The notes under the pieces are model-generated. The model searched no databases and had not been told where the DNA came from. It worked only from the letters and a program-made list of their open reading frames with translations. 64,000 bases of DNA from the NCBI GenBank assembly GCA_039105265.1, contig JAPFFF010000001.1, positions 744,001 through 808,000 of the forward strand. Reading direction: 5' to 3'. The translations under genes and the position numbers were made by a program. Source of the stretch: Tritrichomonas musculus (Eukaryota > Parabasalia > Tritrichomonadida > Tritrichomonadidae). Shown piece by piece: positions 38,855-49,062 of this stretch (positions within the stretch are counted from its first letter, which is position 1; every line of letters starts with the position of its first letter).

Positions 38855-39400
38855 TTGAACTATAGAAATGATGAGGCAACGAGATTTGAATATGTTAGAG
38901 CATTTGAATTCGCACATAGAAATAACCCAGTTCCAACGCAAAGACTTCAGGTTGTTCGACCAGATTACAAAAAGAAGGAAGAAGAAGAACTGAAAAAAGT
39001 TTTAATCAAGGAAGAAAACGTTGGAGAAGGAGTCAACAAGAAAAAAGTGCTTTATTATCAAGACCAAAAGAGATCGAAAATCACAGATTGGCATGGCAAC
39101 ATTCGATATACGACACCAGAAGTAATGAGAGAATGGACAGAAGAAAAGAAAACGAAAGTTGAAGAAGAAACGAAAGTCGAACGAAATAAAACACGAGAAG
39201 AGAAAATGAAATGGGTTTCGTGTGGAGGACGACGTTATATAATTGCAGGACCGAAACCTAAAGCGCCAGTTCATGACTATTACCTTGACACAACAAATTA
39301 TACAGAATACAAGCGACAAGTGATTACAGATCCAGAAGGGAATGTCACATTTGGAGACTGGATAAAAACAAGAGAATGGAGTGAATCACAAAGATCTTGA
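38855..39400 (+). pseudogene. Truncated AIG1-like GTPase a (right arm)
   Basis: 181 codons correspond to the last half of the intact protein at 10258-11346, with two residue changes. The P-loop and switch II are missing because a ~750-bp deletion joins the shared upstream region directly to mid-gene at about 38846. The ATG at 38855 is an internal codon context (SLNYRN in the intact gene), so expression is doubtful. If made, it would be the C-terminal beta-rich region alone. Confidence 0.8.
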
Positions 39401-39659
39401 AACAAATCAATAATTACAGTCTTTTCGGTTTGATAGTGGAAAAATTCTATTTGATAATGGAGAAGTTCATTTTGATAGTGGAAAAATCTTAAATAAACAA
39501 TAATTTATTATAATTTATTGTTTTTTAAAATGATTAATACGTATATATTATATTTATTACATTCATTAATCAGATAAATAATTAATAAAATGATAATCAG
39601 AAAAAAATTTTGATCCATTAAGCATTTATTCGGGAAAAATAGACCATATTCCCGAATCG
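39401..39659. other. Boundary region between right arm and BspA-like gene
   Basis: The palindrome ends near 39413. Then come two imperfect copies of TTGATAGTGGAAAAAT (39430-39490) and AT-rich DNA. From 39597 the BspA-like frame is already open but without a start codon. Confidence 0.5.
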
Positions 39660-40994
39660 ATGTTTATTGCCTGCACCTCCCTAATTGAAGCCTATTTGCC
39701 ACAGTCTATTCAAAAAATTGAGAGGAGTGCCTTTGAAAAGTGCAATTCACTACGAAAGGTCAATTTAACCGATGTTTCAATCATATGTGAAAATGCTTTT
39801 TCTGAGTGCTCATCACTTGAAGGCATTGAGTTTTCATCAAAGTTAGAAACGGTTGAAAAAAGTGCCTTTCAAGATTGCTCTTCAATCAAAAAAGTGACAC
39901 TTCCAACAAGTCTTACCCATCTTGAAGAATCGGTTTTTAACGGTTGCACGTCTTTAGAATCGATTGAAATTCCATCATCGATAACCGACCTAAGTGACGA
40001 TTTGCTCTGCCGATGTTCATCGTTGACTGAGATCAAAATCAACGACACCGTCAAGACCATCGGTAACAACTGCTTCAAGAACTGCAGCTCGCTTAAAGAA
40101 GTAATAATCCCATCGTCTGTCGCACAAATCGGCTGGCACTGTTTCAACAATTGTTCATCACTGAGTAACGTTTCTTTGCCAGCAGGAATCACCAAGCTAG
40201 CAAGTAATCTCTTTGACAAATGTACTTCACTGGCGACGATAGAGATTCCTTCATCTGTACAGACAATTGGCCGGAATGCATTCAAAAAGTGCACTTCACT
40301 TGTTGAAATTTCAATACCTCCAAACGTTAATGTAATTGAATTCGACGCTTTCAGTGAGTGCACTTCATTGAATCATATCGAAATTTGTTCACCGGAAACG
40401 AAACTAGAAAAATGTGTTTTCGAAAAGTGCACTTCACTAACTGAAGTTGAAATCCCATCAAATGAAATCGGACCTAAACTTTTTGAAGGCTGCACAAATT
40501 TGACCAAAGCTACTTTAACATCTCCTTTACTAACAGAACTTGAAAGCATTTTTATTGAATGCACATCTTTGAAACAATTTGAAATTCCTTCAACTGTGCA
40601 TATTATTAGATCTGAATGTTTCAAAGATTGCAGATCGCTTGAAAAAATAGTCATTCCTTCTTCTGTAACAGAAATAGAATCAGGAGCATTTGAAGGCTGC
40701 ATTTCATTAACTGAAGTTGATTTATCATCTTCTTCTGTTCGTAGGATTGGAGCAGATGCCTTCAAAGATTGCAGATCTTTGGCCAGCATTACACTAAATG
40801 ATTCCGTTGTTGAAATTGGCGATTTCGCGTTCTCTGGAACTGCAATAAAAGAATTTGAAGTGCCATCGTCCGTTGAAGAAATATCTAACAATGCTTTCTT
40901 CCTATGCAATAATTTGGAAAAATTAAGAATTCCTTCTTCTATAGATTCATCGATATTCAATCTGGACGACGTTGAAGTAACAACTTTTGAATAA
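39660..40994 (+). CDS. BspA-like leucine-rich repeat protein, probably 5'-truncated
   Basis: 444 residues of about 19 LRR_5/Treponema-type repeats of ~23 residues (CTSLxxIEIPSSVxxIGxxAFxxC). Such proteins are very numerous in trichomonads; some are surface adhesins, others intracellular. There is no signal peptide or membrane anchor. The repeat pattern is already running upstream of the ATG (SIYSGKIDHIPES), but the frame closes at 39594 and no start or N-domain is present, so the gene was probably beheaded at the palindrome edge. The ATG at 39660 is internal to a repeat. Its 3' end was copied twice into the right arm. Stop overlaps TAAA. Confidence 0.65.
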   Translation: MFIACTSLIEAYLPQSIQKIERSAFEKCNSLRKVNLTDVSIICENAFSECSSLEGIEFSSKLETVEKSAFQDCSSIKKVTLPTSLTHLEESVFNGCTSLESIEIPSSITDLSDDLLCRCSSLTEIKINDTVKTIGNNCFKNCSSLKEVIIPSSVAQIGWHCFNNCSSLSNVSLPAGITKLASNLFDKCTSLATIEIPSSVQTIGRNAFKKCTSLVEISIPPNVNVIEFDAFSECTSLNHIEICSPETKLEKCVFEKCTSLTEVEIPSNEIGPKLFEGCTNLTKATLTSPLLTELESIFIECTSLKQFEIPSTVHIIRSECFKDCRSLEKIVIPSSVTEIESGAFEGCISLTEVDLSSSSVRRIGADAFKDCRSLASITLNDSVVEIGDFAFSGTAIKEFEVPSSVEEISNNAFFLCNNLEKLRIPSSIDSSIFNLDDVEVTTFE

Positions 40995-41075
40995 AACTAA
41001 ATTTGCCTTCGAAACTATTTTTTTTTTATATAATTTAATGTTTATATTATTATTTAAATATATAATGTCAGGGAG

Positions 41076-41147
41076 TCCGATATCGTTCAATGGTTAGGAT
41101 TGGTGGTTTTCAACCTCAGGATCGGGGTTCGACTCCCCGTGTCGGAA
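41076..41147 (+). tRNA. tRNA-Glu(UUC), copy 5
   Basis: 72 nt, TTTTCAA loop with UUC, same mismatched anticodon stem, ~80 bp after the BspA-like gene. This is the likely source locus of duplicated blocks A and B. Confidence 0.85.
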
Positions 41148-42319
41148 TTTTTTTCACTTTTTTTTTTTTTTTTAAATTTAAAAATAATCACAAAAAGAAA
41201 AACAATTTAATGGTTTTCAATCAAGATATTTAAGTGTTTTCCTAATTCCTGCTTCATTCATGAATAACTCTTGAAGTATAATTTTGACATTTTTGACAGA
41301 ATAAACTTACCGATGTAGTATATAATTAAAGATGCATATCAATACTACTTAAACATTGTTTTTTCTTTCTTTTTTTTGAATATGAGTATAAGACTATAAT
41401 TAAATATTTATATTCATTATATTGTATTGCTTTCATTTAAATAAATAATCAATTGAGATAGAATATTAGGAAAACTAGTGAAATCATCTTATCTTGAATT
41501 TCAATAAAAATATGCATTAAAAAGTATATTAGTATAGAATATATCATTTTAGACAATAAAAATCTTTTTTTATTCAATTATTAAAAAAGTTGGAGATAAT
41601 ATATTTGTGAAAAAATAGTGATTGAGCAAAAATCTCATTTATATTTATTTATATTGTATTTTTGGATAAAAATCTTTAAAATTACCCTGCTTTTATCTTC
41701 CTGAAACAAGATTGGATTATTCATAATATTGCAAAAAATTGTAAATTTCAGGTTTAAAAAGGTTTAAAATTGGTTTTTAATGCTACTAGATAATTATTGC
41801 TTTATTTGAACAGTTAAATTTTTGAAACGATAATTATTGCATTTGATAAGATATTTGATTAAAAAAAAATTCAAAAAAAAACTTATTTGTACCCATAATA
41901 ATGATTAAACATGCTAGAAAAGAGATGATAGTGTATTAATAATAAATATTTTAAAATAAACTATATAAAGTAAGGAATATATTTCCATCATTTATTAATA
42001 ATTATCTTTAAAAAATATATTTTTTGACACATTTTCGGCGGTTGGCCCCCCTAAGCAAAAAACATTTTTCCCCAGATTGAAATGTGATATAAAAAAATTG
42101 GGGAAAAATGGTAATTTCCCTTTAAATAATGCAGTATTGTTTTTAGGAAAAAGATTATTGATATGCCTCTTTCAAACGCCTTAATTTCAATATTATGTTA
42201 AAAAGAACTCTTATTGTTTTCAAATATAATTATACAAATAATCCATTGTTATAATTAAAAATAAAAACTTTAAAATAAGCAATTTTTTAGTATATTTCTT
42301 TTTTTCTTTTTTTTTTTTA
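41148..42319. other. Intergenic region
   Basis: Holds the 41371-41436 sequence that is inverted at 35993, then AT-rich DNA with a GC-richer patch near 42030 (TTCGGCGGTTGGCC). No gene recognised. Confidence 0.5.
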
Positions 42320-43939
42320 TCAGTTGTCAATTGTACCCAAAACAATTTCACTTAAGTTGATTACTCCATTTTCAGTAGTTGGCTCATGAAAACCACCCAA
42401 TTCATTCAAAGGAACATTCAAGTCATTATTTTGATTGGCGTTCTGATTGGCTCTTTTATTCTTATTTCTTGTCCAGATCTCATTTTCATTCAATTCGAAA
42501 TCGTTCACAATTAGCGAATCAATAATCATATCATCTTCGATATTTCTTTCAGTCTTGAATAACGCGTAGCCTTTTTGAATCTCGAGTGTGTCACTTGTTG
42601 CGTAGAACCTCGCAACCGCGATTAAGCAGCCGACGATCAACAAAGCAAACAAGCCAACATCGCAATAATAAGTAAAGTCAGGATTTTCATTGAATTTTCC
42701 CAAAATTTGAGCCAATGAACTTTCAGAAAAACCGCTCAAAATTTGACAATGATAAGCTATCGTAGGAACAAGTGATTGGAAATAAGAAGACCAAATTCCA
42801 AATGTGCTTGATTCGGTTCCATTCGGAACAAATTTGTAATTTAAAAGAGCAATGAATTTTCCGAGAAAAGAACGGGTTGATGGTGTACAAAGGGAGCCGA
42901 TATTCATACAAGTTAAAGAATAACCGGCAACAACCGATAAAAAACCGATAAACAAAAATAAGACGGCTTGATTAGCCACTTCTTGATTTATCAAATTCAA
43001 CAGAAATTGCAAAGGCGGCTTGTAATCAAAAAATTTAATTTTCCAGATCGAAAAAGCTTCAACAAGCAAGTAACAAATAGACAGAATAAGTGCAAAGACA
43101 GCTAATGTATCATAATAGATTCTCCTACAAATTTGTTTTGGCTTACTCTTGTTAACTTCAATGACTTTGTTTCGCTCTCTTTCGGCTTGATCCATCAAAT
43201 AATTCTTGCATTCTAAACTGATGCCATCTTCGTCGGCGAGTTGTGCTGAAATCTCACGAATTTGGTACAGAAAGTTTGACTTTCGGAAAATTGATATCGG
43301 TATCTTAATAATGCCAAATCCTATCGTAAAACCGTACCATATCAAATTGTAAAAGTTCGAAATTGAAGGGAAAATTCTCAAGTATGAAGGAACGTCAATT
43401 TTTATGTTAAAATGATAGATTAAGGAGAGTGATACAATGACAATTACTAAGATAACAGCAACAAGAGTCACATAATATGCAACTTGGTTTTTCAAAGCCT
43501 TCAGAAAAAGTGAACCACAGGTGGAATTTTCAACTTCCCTTTCTAAAGAAAATTCTGAATCTTCAGTCGTTAGGTTCCTTTCTATTTGATCTGATTCTTG
43601 CTCTTTAAGTTTCTTGTATTCCATGAAAACTGGAATGATGAGATATGAAAGAGCAAAAGTGAAGTAATAGAGACCTTTTTGAATTAATAAAATAATATCA
43701 TTCTCTTTTTCATTTTCTGTTTCGGAGTTGGTAAAATATTTTGATAATTCAAAAGGGAGAAGCGTAATCCCCATTAAAATTGGCATATATGAAAAAGTAA
43801 TTATTGAAAAATTATATAATAACGAGCAACTGCATTTGATCTTGAGGCCATAGTAATAGAAAAATAATAGCAGAAAAACAAAACTTAAAATTGAATCAAA
43901 TATAATAAAAGACAAATTAAATGCGAGGAAATCTACCAT
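42320..43939 (-). CDS. LMBR1-like multi-pass membrane protein
   Basis: 539 residues with about nine hydrophobic segments: ~8-30, 40-62, 88-108, 150-175, 190-215, 275-297, 320-345, 385-400 and 420-447. Between segments 4 and 6 lies a charged cytosolic loop with a DQAERERNK helix. The layout, ITLLPFELSKYF after the second span and the C-terminal TYYCDVGLFALLIVGCL resemble LMBR1/LIMR-type proteins (lipocalin-receptor-like and lysosomal cobalamin exporter relatives). The last ~90 residues are hydrophilic and Asn-rich. The role could be transport or membrane signalling and cannot be specified. It is divergent from the Rab-like gene, with ATGs ~110 bp apart. Confidence 0.55.
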   Translation of the reverse strand: MVDFLAFNLSFIIFDSILSFVFLLLFFYYYGLKIKCSCSLLYNFSIITFSYMPILMGITLLPFELSKYFTNSETENEKENDIILLIQKGLYYFTFALSYLIIPVFMEYKKLKEQESDQIERNLTTEDSEFSLEREVENSTCGSLFLKALKNQVAYYVTLVAVILVIVIVSLSLIYHFNIKIDVPSYLRIFPSISNFYNLIWYGFTIGFGIIKIPISIFRKSNFLYQIREISAQLADEDGISLECKNYLMDQAERERNKVIEVNKSKPKQICRRIYYDTLAVFALILSICYLLVEAFSIWKIKFFDYKPPLQFLLNLINQEVANQAVLFLFIGFLSVVAGYSLTCMNIGSLCTPSTRSFLGKFIALLNYKFVPNGTESSTFGIWSSYFQSLVPTIAYHCQILSGFSESSLAQILGKFNENPDFTYYCDVGLFALLIVGCLIAVARFYATSDTLEIQKGYALFKTERNIEDDMIIDSLIVNDFELNENEIWTRNKNKRANQNANQNNDLNVPLNELGGFHEPTTENGVINLSEIVLGTIDN

Positions 43940-44047
43940 TTTTTTTTATAAAATTTTCTTTTGAAATTTGGGAAGTTTATTTTATGACATAAAATTTTTA
44001 TAAAAGCGTAAAAAATTGGAAAAAAATCCCAAATAAGTCTAAAAAAA

Positions 44048-44620
44048 ATGGAACAAAAAAAAGCTTTCAAGGTAGTATTATTTGGTGATCAATATACAGG
44101 TAAAACATGCATTATTAAACGTTTTGTTGAAAATGTTTTCAGACGTGGTTATCATGAAACACCTATTTCTCTTTTTCAAACAAAAGATGTTCATGGATGC
44201 ACTCTTGATATTTGGGATACGGCAGGTTCTGAAGATTGGCAATCAATGAATTCATCTATTTACCATGGTTCTCATGCTGTCATTTTCTTATGCTCATACG
44301 ACAAGCAGCAATCACTTGACAATATTAAAAATATCTGGCTTCAACGAGTTCGGCAATTTATGAGTGATATCTCAAAAGTCAAATTTTTTTTAGCTGTTAA
44401 TAAATCAGATATTCCAGAGGATGACAAAACCATAGATGAAAGTCAAATCGAACAAATGAAAAATGATTTAAATGTTGTTGATTTATTTATTGTTTCGGCT
44501 AAAGATAACATTAATGTTACAGAACTTTTTGAAGCTGTTGCTGATACATTAATTAATGAGTATCCTATTATAAATCCAACCCCAATAGAGCCACAAGAAA
44601 TAAAAAGTTCATGTTGTTAA
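44048..44620 (+). CDS. Rab-like small GTPase
   Basis: 190 residues. G1 GDQYTGKT at 13-20, G3 DTAGSE from Asp57, G4 NKSD at 118-121, G5 SAK at 150-152, and C-terminal Cys-Cys for double geranylgeranylation. Rab proteins direct vesicle traffic on membranes. Odd points: the catalytic Gln after DTAG is Ser61, so intrinsic GTP hydrolysis may be slow, and switch I reads ETPISLF rather than the usual TIG-F. The Rab subfamily cannot be assigned. The gene has a short shared upstream region with the LMBR1-like gene. Confidence 0.85.
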   Translation: MEQKKAFKVVLFGDQYTGKTCIIKRFVENVFRRGYHETPISLFQTKDVHGCTLDIWDTAGSEDWQSMNSSIYHGSHAVIFLCSYDKQQSLDNIKNIWLQRVRQFMSDISKVKFFLAVNKSDIPEDDKTIDESQIEQMKNDLNVVDLFIVSAKDNINVTELFEAVADTLINEYPIINPTPIEPQEIKSSCC

Positions 44621-45504
44621 CAATAAATAAAATTTTTGTAGGATTTTTAATGCATGAGAATCGTTATATACTTAAAAAGTTAAATTTCCAGCTGAAAATA
44701 ATGAATAAAAGCAAATTGTCACTTAAATGATTTCAAACAATTAAAAATTAATCATATCATTAAAATTAAAAAAAAAAAATAGTTTTTATTCCAGCTCGGA
44801 ATTATTACTGCAGGCCAATTCAATTTTTCTTGTGCCTGCGATTTTTTTTTTTTTTTTTTTTTTTTTTGGCTATTGCTATAATTTAAAAATAAACTTGAGT
44901 CAAAAACAATAAGACACGCAACAGTAATAATTCCGAGCCAGCTGTGGTTTTTATGGTGATTCAGTCTGAATTAAAGCAAAAGAAAATTTGTTATTAAAGA
45001 TTAAAAAGATTCTTAAAGTCACATAAGTGTTGCTAATAATTGAATCTTTTTCTTCGAAATTTTATTAGTAATATAATAATATTTTATGTTTATTATATTT
45101 TATAAATTGATCGTTTTATAAATAATAAATTGTAATATGAATTATAAGTGTAAATAATGTTTTATGAGCAAATATTTTGAGTAGTGATTTTTTCATCAAA
45201 TGAAGTTTTTTGAAGAAATGAATAAAATTAAATATTAGCAAATCAAATAAATATACAAGCATTTATTACTGATTATAAATTAGAATTAAAAATTTGTCAA
45301 TTCTTTCATAAAATTGTGAAATCCGAGATTTTTGTAACATTTTTGAAAAAATCAAGCAATTCAGTTATATTTTATTTATTATATTATAATTTATATCTTT
45401 ATATTTATTTGATATCATTTGAAAAAAATAAAAATTCACATTTTACTCGAGCATCACCATTATTTTTATATTTTAAATTTTGAATTATTAAAAGATTTAA
45501 TATA
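44621..45504. other. Intergenic region with a small foldback element
   Basis: AT-rich, with a ~22-base T tract near 44850 inside the foldback at 44791-44941. Otherwise nothing recognisable before the transposon at 45505. Confidence 0.5.
44791..44941. mobile_element. 143-bp foldback MITE
   Basis: The element is 44795-44937, with perfect 16-bp ends CTCGGAATTATTACTG and its inverse, flanked by CCAG on both sides (44791-44794, 44938-44941; the match can be read as CCAGCT if the ends are trimmed). Non-coding, with a long T tract inside. The family is not assigned. Confidence 0.7.
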
Positions 45505-46737
45505 CAGTAAGGTTTCAAAATTGGAAAACGTTTCAAAATAGGAAAATCGACTTTTTGAGAAAAAAATTTATCTTCAAAAATAAGATAAATACATTGGTAG
45601 AAAACTTAAAAATTCGATATTTACGACTCTCAAAGCATCTTGTCTTTTTTTTATCTTGTTATGTAGATAATCAGTAGATCAAGGTTTTCAAGTTTATATT
45701 GTCATGTCAATTATAAATGAAAAATATATCTTTGACTCAAAAATTCTCTCATTTGCTTTTGCAAGCTTGCAAAATTTCAATTTACATTTTTTATATTTTT
45801 TATCGCTATTCATGCTGTTTTATAAACTTTTTTTTATTTCTGATTGCTTTTACATGAATATATTATATTTTTTAAAATTTCTATTTGTTAATATTATGTA
45901 TGAAATTCCTGATATCTTATTTCATCTTTTTAAATATGTTTCATTTTAAATGTTTTAACATTTTATTACAAATTTGAGCTTGGTTTTTCTATTTCGTTAA
46001 ATGTGGAATTAGCAATTGAGAAATTGGAGTGAACAAAATTATGACAATTGAGATATTTAAAGTAATTTTAGTAATTTCATGATTAATTTGAATTCATTAG
46101 ACACTATTTTTTATTTTTATTTTTTTTTTTTTTTTTTTTTTTCCTGATCTAATGATAATATTATTATTTTTTGAAAAAATGTTTATATATAAAAGAATAG
46201 ACTTTTATCGATGATTTATACTAAAATGAATTTGCTAAACATTTTAGCAATACTGTTGATAATAAGCAAAAAATATACAAAAAACTGTATAGTCCTAGCA
46301 CGAGAAAATTTTCATTTTTACACGAGAAAAAAATTTTTTTTTGATAATTATGATCAACTTTTTCAGAAGGGAAAAAATTTTGTTTGGAAAAAAAATTGAT
46401 TTTTCAATTAAAGTTTTTTAACCGAAGATAAAATTTCAAAATTTTAATAAAAAAAAATTTATTCCGAAAACGGTTTTTAATGAAGAAAAAATAATGCACA
46501 AATAACGAAAAAATAGTATGTCAAAAAAACTAGAAATTTCATCAAAAAAATCAAAACAAAAAAACTTATTCTAATAATATAATGACTAAAGAAAAATGTT
46601 CTGAGCAAATTTTTTATAATTAAAATGATTTGTTAATCATACAAAATCTTTTTTTGGATTTAAAAAAAGGTATAACATTATGGTTCTGACTTTTAATAAT
46701 AGAGATTTGGATATAAAATTGAAGAATTTTTTAATAT

Positions 46738-46915
46738 AAATGATGAAGAAGTATTTATTAATGTAATTGATGATGGAGTATTTGTTAATGTAATTGATGA
46801 TTAAATGCTTATTAATGTATTTGATAATTGAGTATTTATTAATGCATTTGATGATTAAGAATTTATTAATATAATTGATGATTGAGTTTTCATTAATGTA
46901 TTTTATAGTAAAACT
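46738..46915. repeat. ~27-30-bp minisatellite
   Basis: About six imperfect units with ATTTATTAATGTAATTGATG. They read partly as in-frame Ile/Asn/Val/Asp repeats but with stops, so probably not coding now. Confidence 0.75.
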
Positions 46916-47141
46916 GTTTTTGATATACTAGAAACTTGTTAAATTACTTTATATATAAATTATAACCCTGTTGAATTTAAGGAAAATGTTGATTTTATAG
47001 GAAAATCTGACAGAAACCGTTTATTTTTTAAAGACATTTTTGATCATTTTGAACTCAGTATAAAAAATATAAATAAATTTAATACACAAAAATATTATAA
47101 ATTCCATTATTAATATAATTATAAGAACAAAATCAACTTTC

Positions 47142-48163
47142 AACTAATTTTCAAGAGAATAATAAGATGATTATCGATTTTATTAATTTTAATATTTTGT
47201 GTTAAGAACCAGACAATCTAATTGTAATATGAAAAACAATGGTTTTAAGAGCTGATTTTCATATTAAAATCTTTACAAATCAAATTCTTTACCTTTTTAT
47301 ATTTTGTACGTTTAATATTTTTTTTTTTTATAAAGCACCAACAAGATCAATTCCAAATTCTAAATTATTTAATACTCAAATTATTATAAACTAAATCAAA
47401 TACAACCAGATTCTATATCATGTATGTAGCAGTAAGAGATAAGAATTTCAAGATAAGAGTGATTATCAGATTATTAAGAAGTTTCAAAAATCAAATAAAG
47501 CTCTTGCTAGCATTTCCTATCAATGCTTTTAAAGATGATAGAATATGATATAGACATTTTTTACAAATCAGTTTTGAATCAAAGTAATTCCATTCTTATA
47601 AGTAATGCTTACAAATAATCGAAAATTCTGAAGTTTTATAAACAATTTTCAATTGTTATCTGGTCTAAAATCTATCAAAATATTATATCAAAAGCATCAT
47701 TAAATTCATACAAAAGAAAAGCATTTGAAATAGATAATGCCAATGTATACATGTATATAAGCATTCTTTAAAAAAGAACGAGATTCCAATAATCAATCAA
47801 AACAATTCAATAAAAGAGCTCAAAATCATTGGCATTATCTATTTTTCAATGCATATATTTCACACCAAGTATTTAAATTTAATATTTGAAAAAAGAAATT
47901 TAGAAATGGTTTATATTAAAAAATGAATATTCATAAATAAATCATCGAAATATTTTTGCATTCGTATTTGAAAAAATTTGATGGAGTTTTTATAATGAAA
48001 AAAAAAAAAAAAGAGAAAATAAAGGCCTGAACCTATTTGGTAAAAAAAATCGCCCTAAAATCCATTTTATATCAAGAAACTAATTGTATTGGTTGGTTTT
48101 TAACACAAAATATTAAAATTAATAAAATCGATATTATCATATTTATTCTCTTGAAAATTAGTT
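47142..48163. repeat. Third-level inverted repeat, ~1 kb
   Basis: Arms 47142-47235 and 48075-48163 share AACTAATTTTCAAGAGAATA and ATCGATTTTATTAATTTTAA in opposite orientation over ~85 bp. Probably a further nested insertion; flanking target duplications were not clear. Confidence 0.65.
47721..47852. repeat. Innermost hairpin
   Basis: GCATTTGAAATAGATAATGC continuing into CAATG (47721-47745) pairs with 47827-47852 across an ~81-base loop, with one mismatch region. This is the fourth level of nesting. Confidence 0.7.
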
Positions 48164-49062
48164 AAAAATTTATGGGTGTCATATTATATATTCATTTCAT
48201 AATATATATATTACTTTTTTATGAATTCTACATATAAATATGAATATATTATATTAATTCTGAATATTTAAATTTAATGGAAAAACATTTCTTACTCATG
48301 AGTAAAAGCCCATTTTCGCTTGTAAAATCAAGAATTTATTATAAATGAAATTTGATGTAAAAATGCTTTTTTTTTTGGCAAAAATGATGAGATTAAAAAA
48401 TCAAATACTTCCTGTTTTTGTTTTTATGATTATTTTTTAAATATTTGTGCCTGAACTTTCATTTTTTTCTCTAAAACCGCTTTCGCCTCACACTTTAGTT
48501 AATTCGTAGCATCAAAAACCGTTTTCATGAAAAATTTTTTTAATAAAATTTTGATTTTTTTTTCTGCGCGATAAAATTTTTTCATGAATTTTTCTATATT
48601 TTTATTGAAAATTTGAATGGAAATAAAGAATTTTTATTTTTTTCTCGTGTAAAAATGAAAATTTTCTCGTGCTAGGACTATAATTAAGTTTTGTCTTTTT
48701 CTTTTCGCTAAAAAATTTGTCCATAAAAATATGAATAACAAATTAATTAGATATCTTGAAAATGAAAAAAATTCCTTAAAGAAACAAATCTACACGCTGT
48801 TTTAAAGATAGCATTCATACCTATAGCATATCAAATCGAAATTGAAACGAATTTAATGGATAATCAATCATCTGAAAAATTTATGGAAAAACTCCTATCA
48901 TTCAAAAAGTCGATTTTCCACTTATAAAACACTATAAATGGAAAATCCAAATTTGAATTAAATTCGTTATTTTGACTTTTATTTTAAATTCATTTTAATC
49001 GTTTTCTATGAAAAAGTAGATTTTCCTCTTTTGAAACGTTTTTGAATTTTACAACCTTACTG

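Larger units (their letters stand above)
25910..39413. repeat. Right arm of the giant inverted duplication
   Basis: Reverse copy of 10244-22005, expanded to ~13.5 kb. Differences from the left arm: an insert with tRNA-Glu (~26.7-27.15 kb), about 2 kb of extra DNA with two tRNA-Glu, one tRNA-Asp and repeats (35.24-37.3 kb), and a ~750-bp deletion at about 38846 that removes the AIG1a 5' half. All other genes keep intact frames. Confidence 0.95.
46290..48680. mobile_element. Inner inverted-repeat element, nested in copy 2
   Basis: The ends match for ~40 bp: TAGTCCTAGCACGAGAAAAT and its inverse, flanked by TA on both sides (46288-46289, 48681-48682). AAAACGGTTTTT-type motifs recur inside both ends. 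Related to 4850-7504 but inserted at a different place in its host element. It contains a minisatellite and two deeper inverted repeats; no coding capacity recognised. Confidence 0.75.
45505..49062. mobile_element. Outer inverted-repeat DNA transposon, copy 2 (interrupted)
   Basis: Same pair of ends as 4721-7767 but in opposite orientation: CAGTAAGGTTTCAAAATTGG on the left, and CAGTAAGGTTGTAAAATTCA on the right minus strand. The ~130 bp next to the right end are nearly identical to the left end of copy 1. TATA flanks both sides, fitting a TA target. Without the insert the element is about 1.17 kb. No transposase frame seen. Confidence 0.7.

Noticed and set aside
10244-39413. Idea that the giant palindrome is an assembly artefact
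   Set aside because: Arms carry many substitutions, different indels and private tRNA inserts; not excluded without reads, but less likely.
45704-45949. 81-residue hydrophobic frame
   Set aside because: AT-driven Phe/Leu/Tyr composition within the outer transposon; no supporting motif.
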